The notes under the pieces are model-generated. The model was not told the origin of the DNA. It ran no database searches and saw only the letters and a list, made by a program, of their open reading frames with translations. 64,000 nucleotides of DNA from Craterostigma plantagineum (lineage: Eukaryota > Streptophyta > Magnoliopsida > Lamiales > Linderniaceae): assembly GCA_027422505.1 (NCBI GenBank), contig JAPQWV010000307.1:124001-188000 (forward strand). The letters are read 5' to 3'. Every line of letters begins with the position of its first letter. The first letter of the stretch is position 1. Shown here one piece after another: positions 1 through 11,725 of this stretch. Position numbers and translations under genes: made by a program.

Positions 1-225
1 TGGAATAGTACGTAGAGTTCGTACAGTCCTCTGAGCTCTAACATATGGCCCCGGTACGCTATCGTGAGGAATAGCTTCCTCTCTTCTTATTTCCTCATTA
101 GTCCTATTGAGCGTGGAACTCCCTGGGACTCCCACTCTTGGGGAATTATCGGTATTCGAGGCGTTCATACCCCTTCCCCTTAGTGGAACTGCCCGTCGAC
201 CCCTACCCCTTGTTTGTGGGGCCAT
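1..225 (-). CDS. Ty3/gypsy gag, N-terminal part (runs off window)
   Basis: Reading leftward from an ATG at 225 the frame stays open for 75 codons to the window edge. It starts MAPQTRGRGRR and is rich in Arg, Gly and Pro, as is common for the N-terminus of plant Ty3/gypsy gag. It lies 168 bp inside a primer-binding site and an LTR on the same strand, which is the expected order LTR-PBS-gag. Gag would form the virus-like particle. Only the first 75 codons are present, so the lineage and intactness cannot be judged. The call rests on position and composition, not on a recognised domain. Confidence 0.65.
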   Translation of the reverse strand, partial: MAPQTRGRGRRAVPLRGRGMNASNTDNSPRVGVPGSSTLNRTNEEIRREEAIPHDSVPGPYVRAQRTVRTLRTIP

Positions 226-393
226 GAGTCACAATCAATGCACAACTATTAATCAAAATTCAAATCCCCAGCAAGTCAGATGATTATATACAATCTATAT
301 AATATATTAACACTTACAAATATATATTACTTGAGGATGATGTCTGTCTGACCATGATTGGGAAGCATGTGAGGAGTCTACAGAAACGGCATT

Positions 394-405
394 GCTCTGA
401 TACCA
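394..405 (-). other. Primer-binding site of the gypsy element
   Basis: On the minus strand this reads TGGTATCAGAGC, the standard complement of the 3' end of plant initiator tRNA-Met. It sits five bases inside the LTR end at 411 and shows that the element is transcribed leftward. Confidence 0.85.
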
Positions 406-410
406 ACTAA

Positions 411-2106
411 TGTAACACACCCATTCACTACTACGGGATTTAAACATCCAACCCTATATATATATCAATAATGTTATGTACAAGTCAAAAGACAAGCTTT
501 CAAAAGCTAACTAGTGTGCGATGCATCACAAAATTCTAGCCAAAATGCAATCGATAACTATATACATGATGCAATATTTTTCAAAATATATAATCCTATA
601 GTATCGCTGAGCCTGCCACATGCCGTCCCTCACATGCGCCACCACAGGCCAGCCATCATCACCTCCTCTAAGTCTTACCTCCCGAAGGAGGATCTGCAAA
701 ATAATATAAATATTGGGAGTGAGTCGACAAGACTCAGTAAGTGCAAATCAAGAACGTGTATGTAGCACATTCAAACACATAATATGCTAACAAGGAAAAT
801 AACCGTAGGTTATTCGCCCTCAAACCTACCTATTTCCAAAATTTTGAATAATCGATTATCATCTCAATCGACACAACAACCATAAACACTTATCAACACC
901 TATCGACAGTTATCGACACCTATCGAAAGCTACCAACAACACTCTTCCCGGCCACGCACGTACACCGACCCATTGGCCACACACACACTCCGACCCAGAG
1001 CTGTTGTTTCGATAGCTATTTGGCCCACATTGGGCCCCATGTCAATGCTATATCAGACATTCAACATCTTAGCCAATCACTTAGTACGTAACTTCTCACA
1101 CAACAATACACCACAAAGTAGCATCAATCCATTCACATAACACATCATCGTGCATATTCACGATGCATATGAAATGTCATTCACTAAAGGGACTATGCAC
1201 AAGTTAATAAGGAAGTTCGAGTAAAAGAAAACTATATAACAATAGAAATAAAATACCGTAATGACTCGGCTAAAAGGGCCATTCAACCGGGCTCAATCGA
1301 GTCATAATAACACTAAAACTAGATATGCATTTGAAACTCTACGTACAAGCTCTTGCTCCCACACACATACGTTGCGAAAATTTCACGCTTTAATTCTCAA
1401 ACTACTAGTGATGGTTCAACTTCTTTATCCGCTTCCTTGTGTCGAAGAGTTTCCACTTCGTTCCAACTCAAAATATCCTAGATAAACAACCACACAATTG
1501 CATTAAAATTACATGCAACTCTCATAGGCATTTATACGAATGGTTGGCGGGCATAAATATTACTTCTAAGCCTTCTATAACCCCATTAGTGTATCCTCTC
1601 CCCGATCTCGAATCTATCCATGAATCTAGCATAAACGCTTACTAACATGCTCAAAGAAGACTTAAGAACCCCTACGCACCATCATATTGAAACACAAACA
1701 TGATAACCCACAATTTTCGCAACCATAACTACTAAATCTTACTTTCTATCATAAAAGTTTAAACTCCAAAGGAAAGAGAACATGTAAAGGCTTTCTTTTA
1801 CCTAGTATCTAAGCATTTGGTCCCATTACCTTCCTCAATGGTTCACTCCAAGGCTCTCATGTCATCTGCACATTTTCCTTAGCCAAAACTTGTGAGGATC
1901 GAATGAGAGGTGAGATATATAATAAAATGTCTTTATTTACCAATATATCCTCTTTCCTTTTTTTATTTGTATTTCCACCCTATGCTTGTCTAATTAGATA
2001 ATTTAGTCCCTATATTTTATTTGTTCTATCACCCATAATTTTCTATATTTTTAATTCCACCTTAAGATTAATAAAAATTATTTTATTAATTAGGTCGGGA
2101 TGCTAC
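411..2106 (-). mobile_element. 5' LTR of a Ty3/gypsy retrotransposon (about 1.7 kb)
   Basis: In element orientation the segment starts TGTAGCATCCCGACC at 2106 and ends GGGTGTGTTACA at 411, directly before the primer-binding site. TG...CA ends, a length of 1,696 bp and the start/end style resemble plant Tekay/Del-type gypsy LTRs; the lineage is inferred. Its outer end at 2106 abuts RNase H coding sequence of a copia element, so it inserted into that older element. The second LTR lies outside the window, so the target duplication cannot be tested. Confidence 0.75.
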
Positions 2107-3200
2107 ATGCACAACCTCCAATAGAAAATACATAACGATTAAGAGATCGTCGTTTATCGAGATCACCTGCATAGTCTGAATCGATGAAGCCTAAGAAAGT
2201 AGCATTGTTTCTGCTAAACTCCAAACAAGTACTTAGAGTACCCTTCAAGTATCTGAGAATCCACTTCACTATTGTTTTTACCTTGGGTAGCCATATACCT
2301 GCTAAGACACAGCTTGTTAAATATCAGGACGGGTACATACCATTGCATACATAATACTGCCGACTCGAGTAAGGAACTCGTGTCATGTACGCTTCTTCCT
2401 CATCTGATGATGGTAATTGAGCAATGCATAGCCTAAAATGGCTAGCAAGAGAAGTCTGACTGGTATGACTTTGTTCATGTCAAATCTCTCCAAAACCTTA
2501 TTGAGGTAACTTTACTGGGTCAAGTCTAACTTACCAGCTCCTCTATCACGTCTAATCTCCATAATAAGAATCTTCGTAGCTGCTCCTAAATCCTTCACAA
2601 ATTCACCGTTAACCAAGGCCTTCAACTGGTGAATTTCTACAAGATGTTAGCCGCAGTGAGTATATCATCAACATATAACAATAGATAAATGAACGAATTG
2701 TCATTTAACTTCCAAAAGTAAACACAACTATCATACTTGCTAATGACCCAACATGAAAGAATTAAAACGTTTGTATCATTGTCTTGGAGACTGCTTTAAT
2801 CCGTATAAGGATTTCTTCAGTAAACAAACTTGGTCTTCCTTGCCTTCAACTACGAAGCCTTTAGGTTGCTTCACATAAATCTGTTCGTCTAAATCGCCAT
2901 GTAAGAATGCTGTTTTCATGTCAAGCTGTTCTAACTCCAAATCATGCATGACAACAAATGCAAGTAATACACGAATATAGCTATGTCTAACACATGTGAG
3001 AATGCATCGTTAAAATCAACCCCTTGTACTTGACTATAGCATTTCGCAACTATATCGTGCATTATACCTTGCATCGATAGAACCAGATAAACCTTCTTTT
3101 TCTTAAAGACCCACTTACATCCGACTATTTTTTCTTCGGCGGCGGCATAAGAATCCAAGTACCATAGAGACTTCATTTCTTCATTCATCACTACCAGTCA
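2107..3200 (-). pseudogene. copia reverse transcriptase / RNase H remnant
   Basis: Minus-strand reading shows GCKWVFKKK, then DFNDAFSHV, then KTAFLHGDLDEQIYVKQPKG and KKSLYGLKQ in shifting frames, which are the ordered landmarks of copia reverse transcriptase. RNase H follows with FIDSDYAGDLDKRRS and IGGCA, ending exactly where the gypsy LTR begins. Stops and frameshifts are frequent. Confidence 0.75.
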
Positions 3201-3649
3201 CTTATCAGAATTTACGTCGTTTTTTGCCTCCGAATAGGTTCGCCGCCTCCACCGGTTTCTTGTGCTACTGATAAAGCATATGAAACTAAATACACATACC
3301 GTTGTGTAGTTGAATCTCCCGTATCTGTCTATCTCTGACTATAAAATATTCCTGTTTGGTGCTTTCATCTTCAACAGGATCAGGTTCTGGCTCATGCTCA
3401 TCTTGATCTGTTGAACTCGTAGCATGGTCATCTGAAAAATCTTTGTTGATCTCGAGCCCCACTTCGCTGTGTACACTATCCTCCTTTCCTTGATTAAAAG
3501 AATTAGTAGACTCTTTTGAAGGATGTAACATAGAAGATTCGTCAAATGTAACATCTATGCTAATTATAAATTTGGGTGACTTGAGATCAGGATTATATAG
3601 TCCCTATATCCTTTCACCCCTGAAGCATAACCGAGAAAATACATTTCTT

Positions 3650-4400
3650 AGCTCTTTGCACTAACTTTCCCTCGTTTACGTGCATATAAGTTGGACAACA
3701 TATTCTAAGATTAGAGTAATCAGCAGGAGTACCTGCCATACTTCCCCAGGAGTCTTGAAATTAATCGGTAAACACGGTGAGCGGTTGACAATATAACATG
3801 CTACGGTAGTAGCTTCAGCCCAAAAATCATTGTCAACCCAACGTTGGAGATCATACATCGAGCTCTCTCTAAAAGCTTTCGGTTCATGCGCTCGACAACA
3901 CCATTTTGTTGAGGCGTCATTCAAACAGTGTGATGTCGAGCAATTCCTTTATTTTTGCAAAATCGTTGAACTCACTTCCGCAAAAAAGCCATTATCTGTT
4001 CGCAACAGCTTGATTTGTTTTCCTGTCTGCTTTTCAATTAAAGCTTTCCATTGTTTAAGCGTTAGGACTTCCTTGAACTCGGACTTCCTCGAAAAATCAT
4101 CAATGAAAGTCAACATATAGTGGTCCACAACATTTGGACGGAATACGAGAAGGACCCCATACATCAGAATGAATATAGTCCAAAGTACAGCTGACTCGTT
4201 TCTGTTTCCAAAAAATATAGTGTTCGCAAATGTAGGCCCCGCTTGCTTCATATTGTCAAGCTTTTTTATCCCATGTGTCCATGTCGCAAATGCCATAATC
4301 TCATGGTATCAACCTCCATGGATGTCGAAATTGCAGCGAAACCTATAACGGTAGTTCTCTGCAAATTATATTAAATTTCTAGACCTGCAAGCTTTCATCA
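3650..4400 (-). pseudogene. copia integrase remnant
   Basis: Minus-strand translation shows the catalytic-core landmarks TFIDDFSRK and LRTDNG between about 4110 and 3990, followed by a piece resembling the usual ERMNR...AVACYIVNRSP region in another frame (3924-3676). Frames change at least twice and the DDE residues are not in one open frame, so it cannot make a working integrase. Confidence 0.75.
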
Positions 4401-4799
4401 CGACAAGGGTACCTCTGGCAATTTTTAAAATTCCACCTTCACCTGAGAACTTACACCCTTGAGATTCAAGTGTGCCTAAAGAGATAAGATTTCTCTTCAT
4501 ATGTGGAACGTGTCTAACTTCTATGAGCGTTCAGATGATTCCGTCGAACATCTTGATCTGATACCTTTACCAACAACTTTATACGGAGTATCATTTCCCA
4601 GTAAGACGTATCCACATTGAATTTCATATGTGGAAAAACTCCGACTTATATGGTAAGAATAACCCGTAAGATCCACTCATTATCAGACCTAATAACATTT
4701 GATGCTACAAAATAGTTCCATTGCTCTCATCAGCAGCTACACTAGCTTCGGCGGGTTTATTATATTGCTGATTATTTTTCTCCTTATTTTTGAATCTAT

Positions 4800-5505
4800 A
4801 ACAATCAGCTTTGATGTGTACCTTTTTCTTGCAAAATTATAGACTTTATTTATGTACTTGGATTTTGATCCTTTAGATCTACTACTTTCAGCGTCTCTAT
4901 ATTCTGGTCTTCCTCGTACAAATAGGCCTTCTGTCTGGCTAGCATGTTTCTCCCGTTATATTCTTATCTATATGTTAATGCAGATTTGACACTAGCATAT
5001 GGTATCGTATCTTTTCTCGTATATTATAGTGTCACGAAAATGCTTTAAAGACAAGGGAAGAAAACACAACAATATTATGGCATGATCTTCGTCAGGGTCT
5101 TTGACTTCTTCATTTGCCAAATCAATATTGATCGGATCGACTTTATCGAGATGCAAGAGTATAGAAGTACCTTCCATCGTTTTCATACTGTAAGCCTATG
5201 CTTTAAATAAAGCCGATTCTCCTTAGTCTTTTTCATGTTGATAGCTTTTAACGCATCCCGCATACACATGGCCGTCGTCTCCGTGGCAACTTCTTGCAAA
5301 ATCTCGTAAGAAAGATTTAATATAATAGTCGATCTGACTTTCTTGTTCAATTCATTAAATCGAGTGTCTTCCATTTCCGTCAGTTTCTTGTTTTCTCCTT
5401 CAAGCGCCACCTCACAACCGTCTTGAATGAGTATAGCCTTCATCTTAATACTCCAATTGCAAAGTTTATGTCCAACTTTTCAATTGACATTTTTGTTATC
5501 ATCAT
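4800..5505 (-). pseudogene. copia gag remnant
   Basis: A possible start at 5505 (or 5490, in frame) begins MSIEKLD but meets a stop soon after. The main gag body continues in another frame at 5443-5183 (starting MKAILIQDGCEV) and then 5186-4992. A partial zinc knuckle with C..H....C spacing lies near 4850-4800. These are typical pieces of Tnt1-like copia gag. At least two frameshifts are needed to join them, so this is a relic. Confidence 0.75.
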
Positions 5506-5545
5506 GGTGGCTAAAAAATAAATCGGGTTGGCACTAATACCAATT

Positions 5546-6001
5546 TGTTAGGATATTTGATCCCCGATAACATGTTTTCCCGGAAAATGACGATAATAAA
5601 TAAAAGAGATGAAAATAAAGTTTGGACAGTGAACACGAGATTTACGTAGTTCGGTCGGAGTGAGCTATGTCCATGGGACGGAGAGTAGAACTTTATTATT
5701 TGGAGATATTACAGACAGATACACCTCGTAAGGAGGATATTTCGAAAAACTGCTACAACGACTACGAGCAAAATTAAGCAGGAAAAATGATCGAAGTAAA
5801 AGATCTTGTTGTGGTGATGTCATTTCCTTGGCTGAGCATTGCTATTTATAAGCGAAACGTTTGCCTCGATCGGCCATGCAAACGCATGCACTCCAAGTCA
5901 TAATTGTGGGCGCACACATTTGAAAAGTAAATGAGCCTCACGTTTCTTCTTTTTCATATACCCACTTTGACTTTTTAAACTATGTGTGATTCAAGGTCAC
6001 A
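5546..6001 (-). repeat. 5' LTR of the decayed copia element
   Basis: On the minus strand it begins TGTGACCTTGAATC at 6001 and ends TATCCTAACA at 5546. The next bases, after AATT, read TGGTATTAGTGC, a mutated initiator-Met primer-binding site (about 5531-5542). The outer boundary at 6001 is set only by the TG...CA rule, because the partner LTR is not in the window. Confidence 0.65.
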
Positions 6002-6055
6002 TCAATCAGCAGTATAATAAACGACCAACTCGTTGGTATATCATAACACTTCTGT

Positions 6056-6139
6056 AGTACCATTTCATTGTTCTGCAGTACCACTTAATTGTTTCGCATT
6101 ACCACTTCATCGTTCTGCAGCACCACTTCTGTGTTCTGA
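6056..6139 (+). repeat. 21 bp tandem repeat, four copies
   Basis: Four near-identical units of the form AGTACCACTTCATTGTTCTGC follow one another. This minisatellite lies between the copia LTR and the 3' end of the GILT gene. Nothing else was recognised between 6002 and 6533. Confidence 0.75.
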
Positions 6140-6533
6140 TATAACACAAAACAATGATCCGATACCAGTTCATATACACTGTATAACACCAGGTGCTTAT
6201 CTCTACATTTCATCCAAATCGGGTCATGAACCAAAAAAAGTTTCTGACAGGATCCTGAATCCTAACTTAGAACATATTTTGGGTCAGAAACTTAGTTTGC
6301 ACTTCTTTTTATTTGCTTTCATTGACAAACGAACACACCTCGAAAAACAAACATCAAAGAGATACAATACAACATTGTACATATTAATATCATTACAATG
6401 GGGTAACAAGCCTGGATTGTAACACAAATCTAGAAAAGAAGCTGCTACTTATTTTAAAACACAAGCCTTAAGCCATGGTTGTATTGTAGTATAAATATAA
6501 ACTATGGCAAATCATATCACTTTCAACGGTTTC

Positions 6534-8507
6534 TTACCCATAGAGATAGTTGATCAAGTTCATTTTCACCTTTCTGATGTATCCATTGTAGTAAGATTCT
6601 GTACAAGAAGATGGCTTGGGACTTCCCTTGTAAGCCTCACATATATAGCTCACAAAGTTACGATAATCCTATTGGGAGAGAGAATTATAATCAAATGGTA
6701 AGAAAATAGGAATCATTTTTCATCGAAGAGGAGTTTAAGAGGGGAAGTAAAGAGGAAACTAACGTCGTAAAGTGGTTGTCCATCCACAACTACCCATGGC
6801 ACGTATTTATGAGGCGGTTGAAGTGCACTTGTCTGAACTGCATATTTGAGTTCAAGCTGCACAAAGGTCTTGAGGCGTAAGAAAATGCTATGAACAGTGG
6901 TGCTCATACGACTGAAACTACTCGGAAATGGTTAAACCAAGACACTCGAAAGTTCGGTTGAAATATACAGAGTAAAGATATGGAAAACAAAGAAGTGATT
7001 CACCGAGTAAAACTTACCTCATTTCCATGGGTGCTGGTATAACAATCGGCCACAGCAGTTGAATCCAAATTCAATTTTTGGAAACATGTTTCCCAATAGG
7101 TATAGTTGTGCTGGTACACCAATTTCTCAACACAGTATACGAACGGGAAATGATCCTTCTGTATCAATAGTAGCAATTACTGAAATCTAAGCTACATATC
7201 AAGATTGAACTAGAAAACTCAGTTAAAAACTGACAGTATAACATGTCGAAAACTCGAAAGTCTGCGGAGAAGTGACAAGGTGTTCATATAGTAAGTGGAG
7301 AAACATTGAAGAACCACTTGTATTTCTGTAGATTAAACAGCTGCATAACGAGAATCAGATTTGCACAATACTAACCACATCAGGCCAGGCGTCAATCGCA
7401 CATGCCTCCACTGTATTCAGTATGCATTCGTAGGTGCCATGCTGCAAGAAGAAAAGCAAACGGTAAAAGAAATGCCCCTCTTTAGATTTTTATTTTGTAA
7501 AAAGCTAATGAGCCCGTTGCATATTTATCATAAGTTTGTCTTGACACAGAGTAGCACCCCGAACTATTGTCCGAAAAATTGTGGCTTGAACACGTCACGG
7601 ACCTAGTGTTGCTTGCAAGAAATGCATGATTTGGAATATACACATATAGTATCATAAACTAATTTTGCCATAGCCCCGTCTTACAAGATAGAAATAAAAA
7701 ACATGAATAAGTCAGTCCATCACCACAGATCACAGGCAATATATCAACCATAAAATTTGTCTCGCATGGTAAAAAGCTCTTATGATTCAAAATAGCACTT
7801 CGTTACAAGTAGTGCTTTTTATCAACGACGTTTGAGAGCAAGATATGTCCGTGGAGTAATTAGAGAAAGACCAGGCACAAGAATTCTGTCTTAAAAAGCT
7901 GACAGCTTTTCATACTTTGTGGTATACACAAATTCATTCACCTCAAAGAATAATCATCATTCACCCAGGGTATCATAAACAAGAGAACCCGTGACTAGCT
8001 TTCAGTTAGTTTTCATAATGGATAACCAAATGAAGACTGACATAGAAAATCACAGGCTACGAACAAATAATGGAACATATATATTCATAGAGTTTTGCAA
8101 CACAGAACAATCTTATGGAACAGTGATTCCCATCCGATCAACAAACGCATCATATAAAATACTAAAATAAGATGTAAAATTAAACGCGATTGATCGATTC
8201 ATCGACGAAACGAACAGCTACTTATTCACCAGAGAGGCAAGCAAAAGAAACAAAAAACCGATGCTTATACCTGACAGACGATGGTGCCGTTAGGCTTGAT
8301 CTTAGCGTTTCCGTAAGGCACGAGCTTGAGATCGGTGATCGAGCCGAGATCAGATTCGAACAGCTTGACCAAATAGTTGACGATGAAGTTCGAACAGTAA
8401 GGACACAGCGTTTCATAGTAAAGCTCGAGAGTCACTTTCTCCGAAGCAGACGAAGCACAAATGGAGAATAGGATCAGTGCCACAAGTTTTAGAGAGCGAG
8501 CTTCCAT
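6534..8507 (-). CDS. GILT-family thiol reductase
   Basis: Five exons can be joined with GT..AG introns: 8507-8271, 7441-7376, 7158-7018, 6856-6764 and 6668-6534, giving 223 residues. The start at 8507 is chosen because it is the first ATG before a hydrophobic signal peptide (residues about 5-21); an upstream in-frame GTG is not needed. The CxxC active site is CPYC (residues 35-38). The family signature CQHG..EC spans the first splice junction (residues 78-85), and exon 4 carries PPHKYVPWVVVDGQPLY. GILT proteins reduce disulfides in acidic compartments of the secretory or vacuolar route; plant members are less studied. Length and exon phases all fit, with no stop or frameshift, so the gene looks intact. 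The next gene (CCR-like) ends 333 bp upstream on the same strand. Confidence 0.9.
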
Positions 8508-8568
8508 TTGCACTTCTTATCCTTCTTTTAGTTCCTTCCCTTCAATGATTATCGTCTGGGCTTCGTCG

Positions 8569-8574
8569 TTTATA
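8569..8574 (-). promoter_or_regulatory. Probable TATA box of the GILT gene
   Basis: TATAAA on the minus strand lies 62 bases before the GILT start codon, in a short 333 bp gap between that ATG and the stop codon of the upstream gene. The distance allows a leader of about 30 bases. It is a motif match only. Confidence 0.4.
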
Positions 8575-8840
8575 ATTATAGAAGCAGCAAAGCAATGTGC
8601 GTCTTTCGTGACTTGGTCAAAGGATAATTAAACACCAACCCCTCATAAGTTTCCACAATTGCAGATTCTATTATTAAAATTACAATTAGGTCCCTAGATA
8701 AATGTCATAATCGAAGGTTTGAATGGTCACTTTCTGTAGCCAACATACATTATCTCAAATAGTACACATTAACACACAGAAAACATTGCAAAGTTGCGAC
8801 ATCATATCTCATATGTCTTGAAACAACAAACGAAAAGCAA

Positions 8841-10907
8841 TCAAGAAAGATATCCTTTGATCTTCAAGCTTTCCACAGCATCCTTAATAATTTGGTCCAT
8901 GGGGATAAATTCCATACCCAATTCAATGAGCTTCTTTGCGCCATTTTTGGTCCTCAATAATCCTGGTTGGGTATCCTTTGGTAAACTGCCCAAGCCATCA
9001 AAACTATCAGCAGCAGCTTACCATGGATCAAATCTATATTTGAAGTGAAGTCCTCCATTAAAGGAGCAAAGCAGAGCAGCTTACCTGGGCACTTGGTAGT
9101 CTGGGTACAATTTGGCTACCTTGGCAGCAAAGTCGCCATAGTGTGATGTAGCTTCAACGCAGAGGTGCCTTCCACTTGCCCGTTTGTTCTCATATACTGT
9201 TATATGCGCAAGAGCCACATCTTTTACATGAACCAAACCCATAAAGAAATCTTCGTACACGTCAGTGCAACCTATAAAATGGGAGATTGGTCACTTTGGT
9301 ATCTATGTCCGACAATTAAACTCAATTGGTTGTTCTTCATTCCCTCATCAATTATTCTCCACAGGAAAAAAATGTGTACATAGCATTTGGCAGGAAAGAC
9401 AAGTAGAGGTGCTGTAGTAGTGTCGAAGCTAATATCATAACAAGATTTAGATGCCAAATGTACTGCTATAGAAAATTATTCCATGAAGTTAACTGGTGAG
9501 GTGAGAGCGTACCCTGAATAAGTCGAAGAAGCATTTGCATGCTGGCATTTATAACTGGAGGGATAATAGGTCCCATTACCGTTCCAGGATTCACTACAAC
9601 AACGTCGATCTTGTTTTCTTCAGAAAATTTCCAAGCAGCCTTTTCGGCCAGAGTTTTGGATAAGGGATACCAGACCTAAAAGTGAACGCAATCAATAAGT
9701 TCATTCAATACATATATGCTTACATTTTGGCTAGTAAAACGAGTGTAGAATAAACGCCAAGGGTAACACATCAATATGCCTGTTTACATAAGTACTTCAA
9801 GCAAGGACTTTTTCATGATCATAGTTCTAATAGTATCAATTTAATTTTTTTAAATTTGTTTATTGTTCAATCATGTCCATTCTATCCCAAAAACGATTAA
9901 AAAGTAGTAGGATAAAATCCCAGTACCCCCTTTTGTCTGCAATAGTCCTCATCAGCCCAGCAGTCTTCATTCTTTTCCAAGTCAGCCGGCCAATTGGGGC
10001 TTGGAGTTATAGCAGAAATTGAAGACGTGACGACCACGCGCTGAACCCCGACCTCCTTGGCTGCCCTCAACACGTTGATTGTTCCCTCAACCGCCGGGTC
10101 CAACAGTTGACGCTGAGCACATGGACAAGCAATTAACATTAAAGTTATACGGTCATCAAACTAATTGCCAAATTCTTGAAACTGTGAAAGGAATTCATTG
10201 AGATTTTTCGTAACAGGCAGATGTCGAAGACCATACGAAAAGCAAAACAAGATAGCAGAAAAATCTTAACCACAGATGCAATGTTCACTGATTGTAGACC
10301 TAGACGGACAACGAAGCATGCAACTGACTCTCCCTTTTTCTTCTTCAGCAATACTCAAACTAAGTGCACTTACCTTGTGGGGCTTCTACGATTCAAATAG
10401 GACCTTAGTGCAATCTCAGAGTGACCAAAAAAAAATCATCAGTGGCCAGAAGAATCAAAGAGCAGTTTCGAAACTAGATCGACTGAACTATCTGTTATCC
10501 CTAAATTTTGGAAAACTCACCTGAGGATCGTGGACTGCATCGACGATGCAAGGTGACGCCACATGGAACACACCTGAGGCACCGCTGACGGCTCTTTGCA
10601 CCGATTCATAGTCGAGAAGATTCATTTGGTACAGACGAAGCCGAGACTCGGCCCCTTCCATGGCCTCCAAGTGTTTCGTCTCTTTCTCATCCTCTATTCA
10701 ATTTACACCAATTAAAAAACATATATTAAATCAAAGGCAGCCTTGGAACAAATCAATCGCGTGATATCAGTGGAATCATGAAATGAACTGACTGAGATTT
10801 TGAACGGTGGCCTGAACGGTATAGCCGCGGCCGAGGAGAAGCTTCACGAGCCACGAGCCAATGTATCCGCTGCCGCCAGTCACGCATACCACTCTGTCGC
10901 TCGACAT
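8841..10907 (-). CDS. CCR-like NAD(P)-dependent reductase, copy 1
   Basis: Six exons join cleanly: 10907-10793, 10693-10521, 10112-9927, 9675-9513, 9271-9085 and 9003-8841 (328 residues). It belongs to the extended short-chain dehydrogenases of the cinnamoyl-CoA reductase / dihydroflavonol reductase group (SDR108E). The nucleotide-binding loop is GGSGYIGS (11-18), the catalytic Ser lies in [10 protein letters not shown] (about 123-132) and the catalytic Tyr/Lys are in WYPLSK (Y161, K165). The KGVWYPLSK stretch replaces the NWYCYGK motif of true lignin CCRs, so a phenylacetaldehyde-reductase or other CCR-like activity is more likely; the substrate is unknown. All splice phases agree and no stop was found. 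The paralogue at 31.7-33.7 kb has the same exon layout. A hAT element sits only 64 bp upstream of the start codon. Confidence 0.9.
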
Positions 10908-10971
10908 GTTCTTCGCTATGTATGCTATCAACCAACGCTTAGCGGCTTTATCTATTTTGATAAGTCATGGG

Positions 10972-11680
10972 TAGGGGTGTGCAATGCTTTTATAAAACCT
11001 CCCGAACCACTGGACCACACGTACCGTATTATACGATTAACCGCCAAAATTGCGGTTTAATTTTGTTTACAAAACCGCACCATAATAATAGTGCAGTGTG
11101 AATTTTTGGTACAAACCGCACCGCACCGAACCGCACTTTAATTTTTTAATTTTTTTCAAATTATATTTACTTTTTCTTTATGGTAATCGTACACTAGTCA
11201 TATGTGAAATTTATTTTTTACTTAATTATTTTTCTTTACTTATAAATATGCTATTTTGTTGATCATATGAAAGTTATATCATTAGTAACATACTTAATTT
11301 TATTTTTTTATGTTAAACATGTTTTTATAAGAACAAACGGCCGAACATGTATGGTTAAAATAGATACGAGTCGAACATTTACTAACAAATTAACCTACTA
11401 TTTATATTTTGAGCTTCCAATTGGACCACATATACACCGACTTGCGCCTTGTTGAGGCAAGGCTACATCACCTTTTTGCGCCTAACGCTTTTAAAAACTA
11501 TTTTTCATTCGATAAAATATAAGTATTTTCTTTGTTCGGTTAAAACTCGCAAAACCGCACCGCAACCGCATCACGTGTGATTTTACTTTTCAAAACTGCG
11601 GTTTGAGAATTATTTTTCAAAAAAACGCATATAGTGGTATGGTGTGGAATTGGCCGAAAACCGCACCGCACACACCCCTA
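10972..11680. mobile_element. Non-autonomous hAT-like element with 8 bp target duplication
   Basis: The element starts TAGGGGTGTGCA and ends TGCG..CACACACCCCTA as an imperfect inverted repeat, and is flanked by GTCATGGG (10964-10971) and GTTATGGG (11681-11688), an 8 bp duplication with one mismatch. It is 709 bp, AT-rich with CCGCACCGCA-type subterminal repeats, and has no transposase frame. These are hAT-superfamily marks. Confidence 0.85.
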
Positions 11681-11725
11681 GTTATGGGTGAGTAATGAGT
11701 AATCTTTTTTTTTCTTTTTTTTTGG

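Larger units (their letters stand above)
2107..6001 (-). mobile_element. Decayed Ty1/copia retrotransposon, interrupted by the gypsy element
   Basis: Read leftward, the order is LTR (5546-6001), PBS, gag (about 5505-4800), protease, integrase (about 4300-3650), reverse transcriptase (about 3200-2700) and RNase H, cut at 2107 by the gypsy LTR. Recognisable pieces are a gag core near 5440-5000, an integrase piece with FIDDFSRK and LRTDNG, a reverse transcriptase piece with KTAFLHGDL and GLKQ, and an RNase H piece with DSDYAGD. The protein order IN before RT defines Ty1/copia. Many frameshifts and stops make it dead. The rest of RNase H and the 3' LTR should lie beyond the gypsy element, outside the window. 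Confidence 0.85.
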
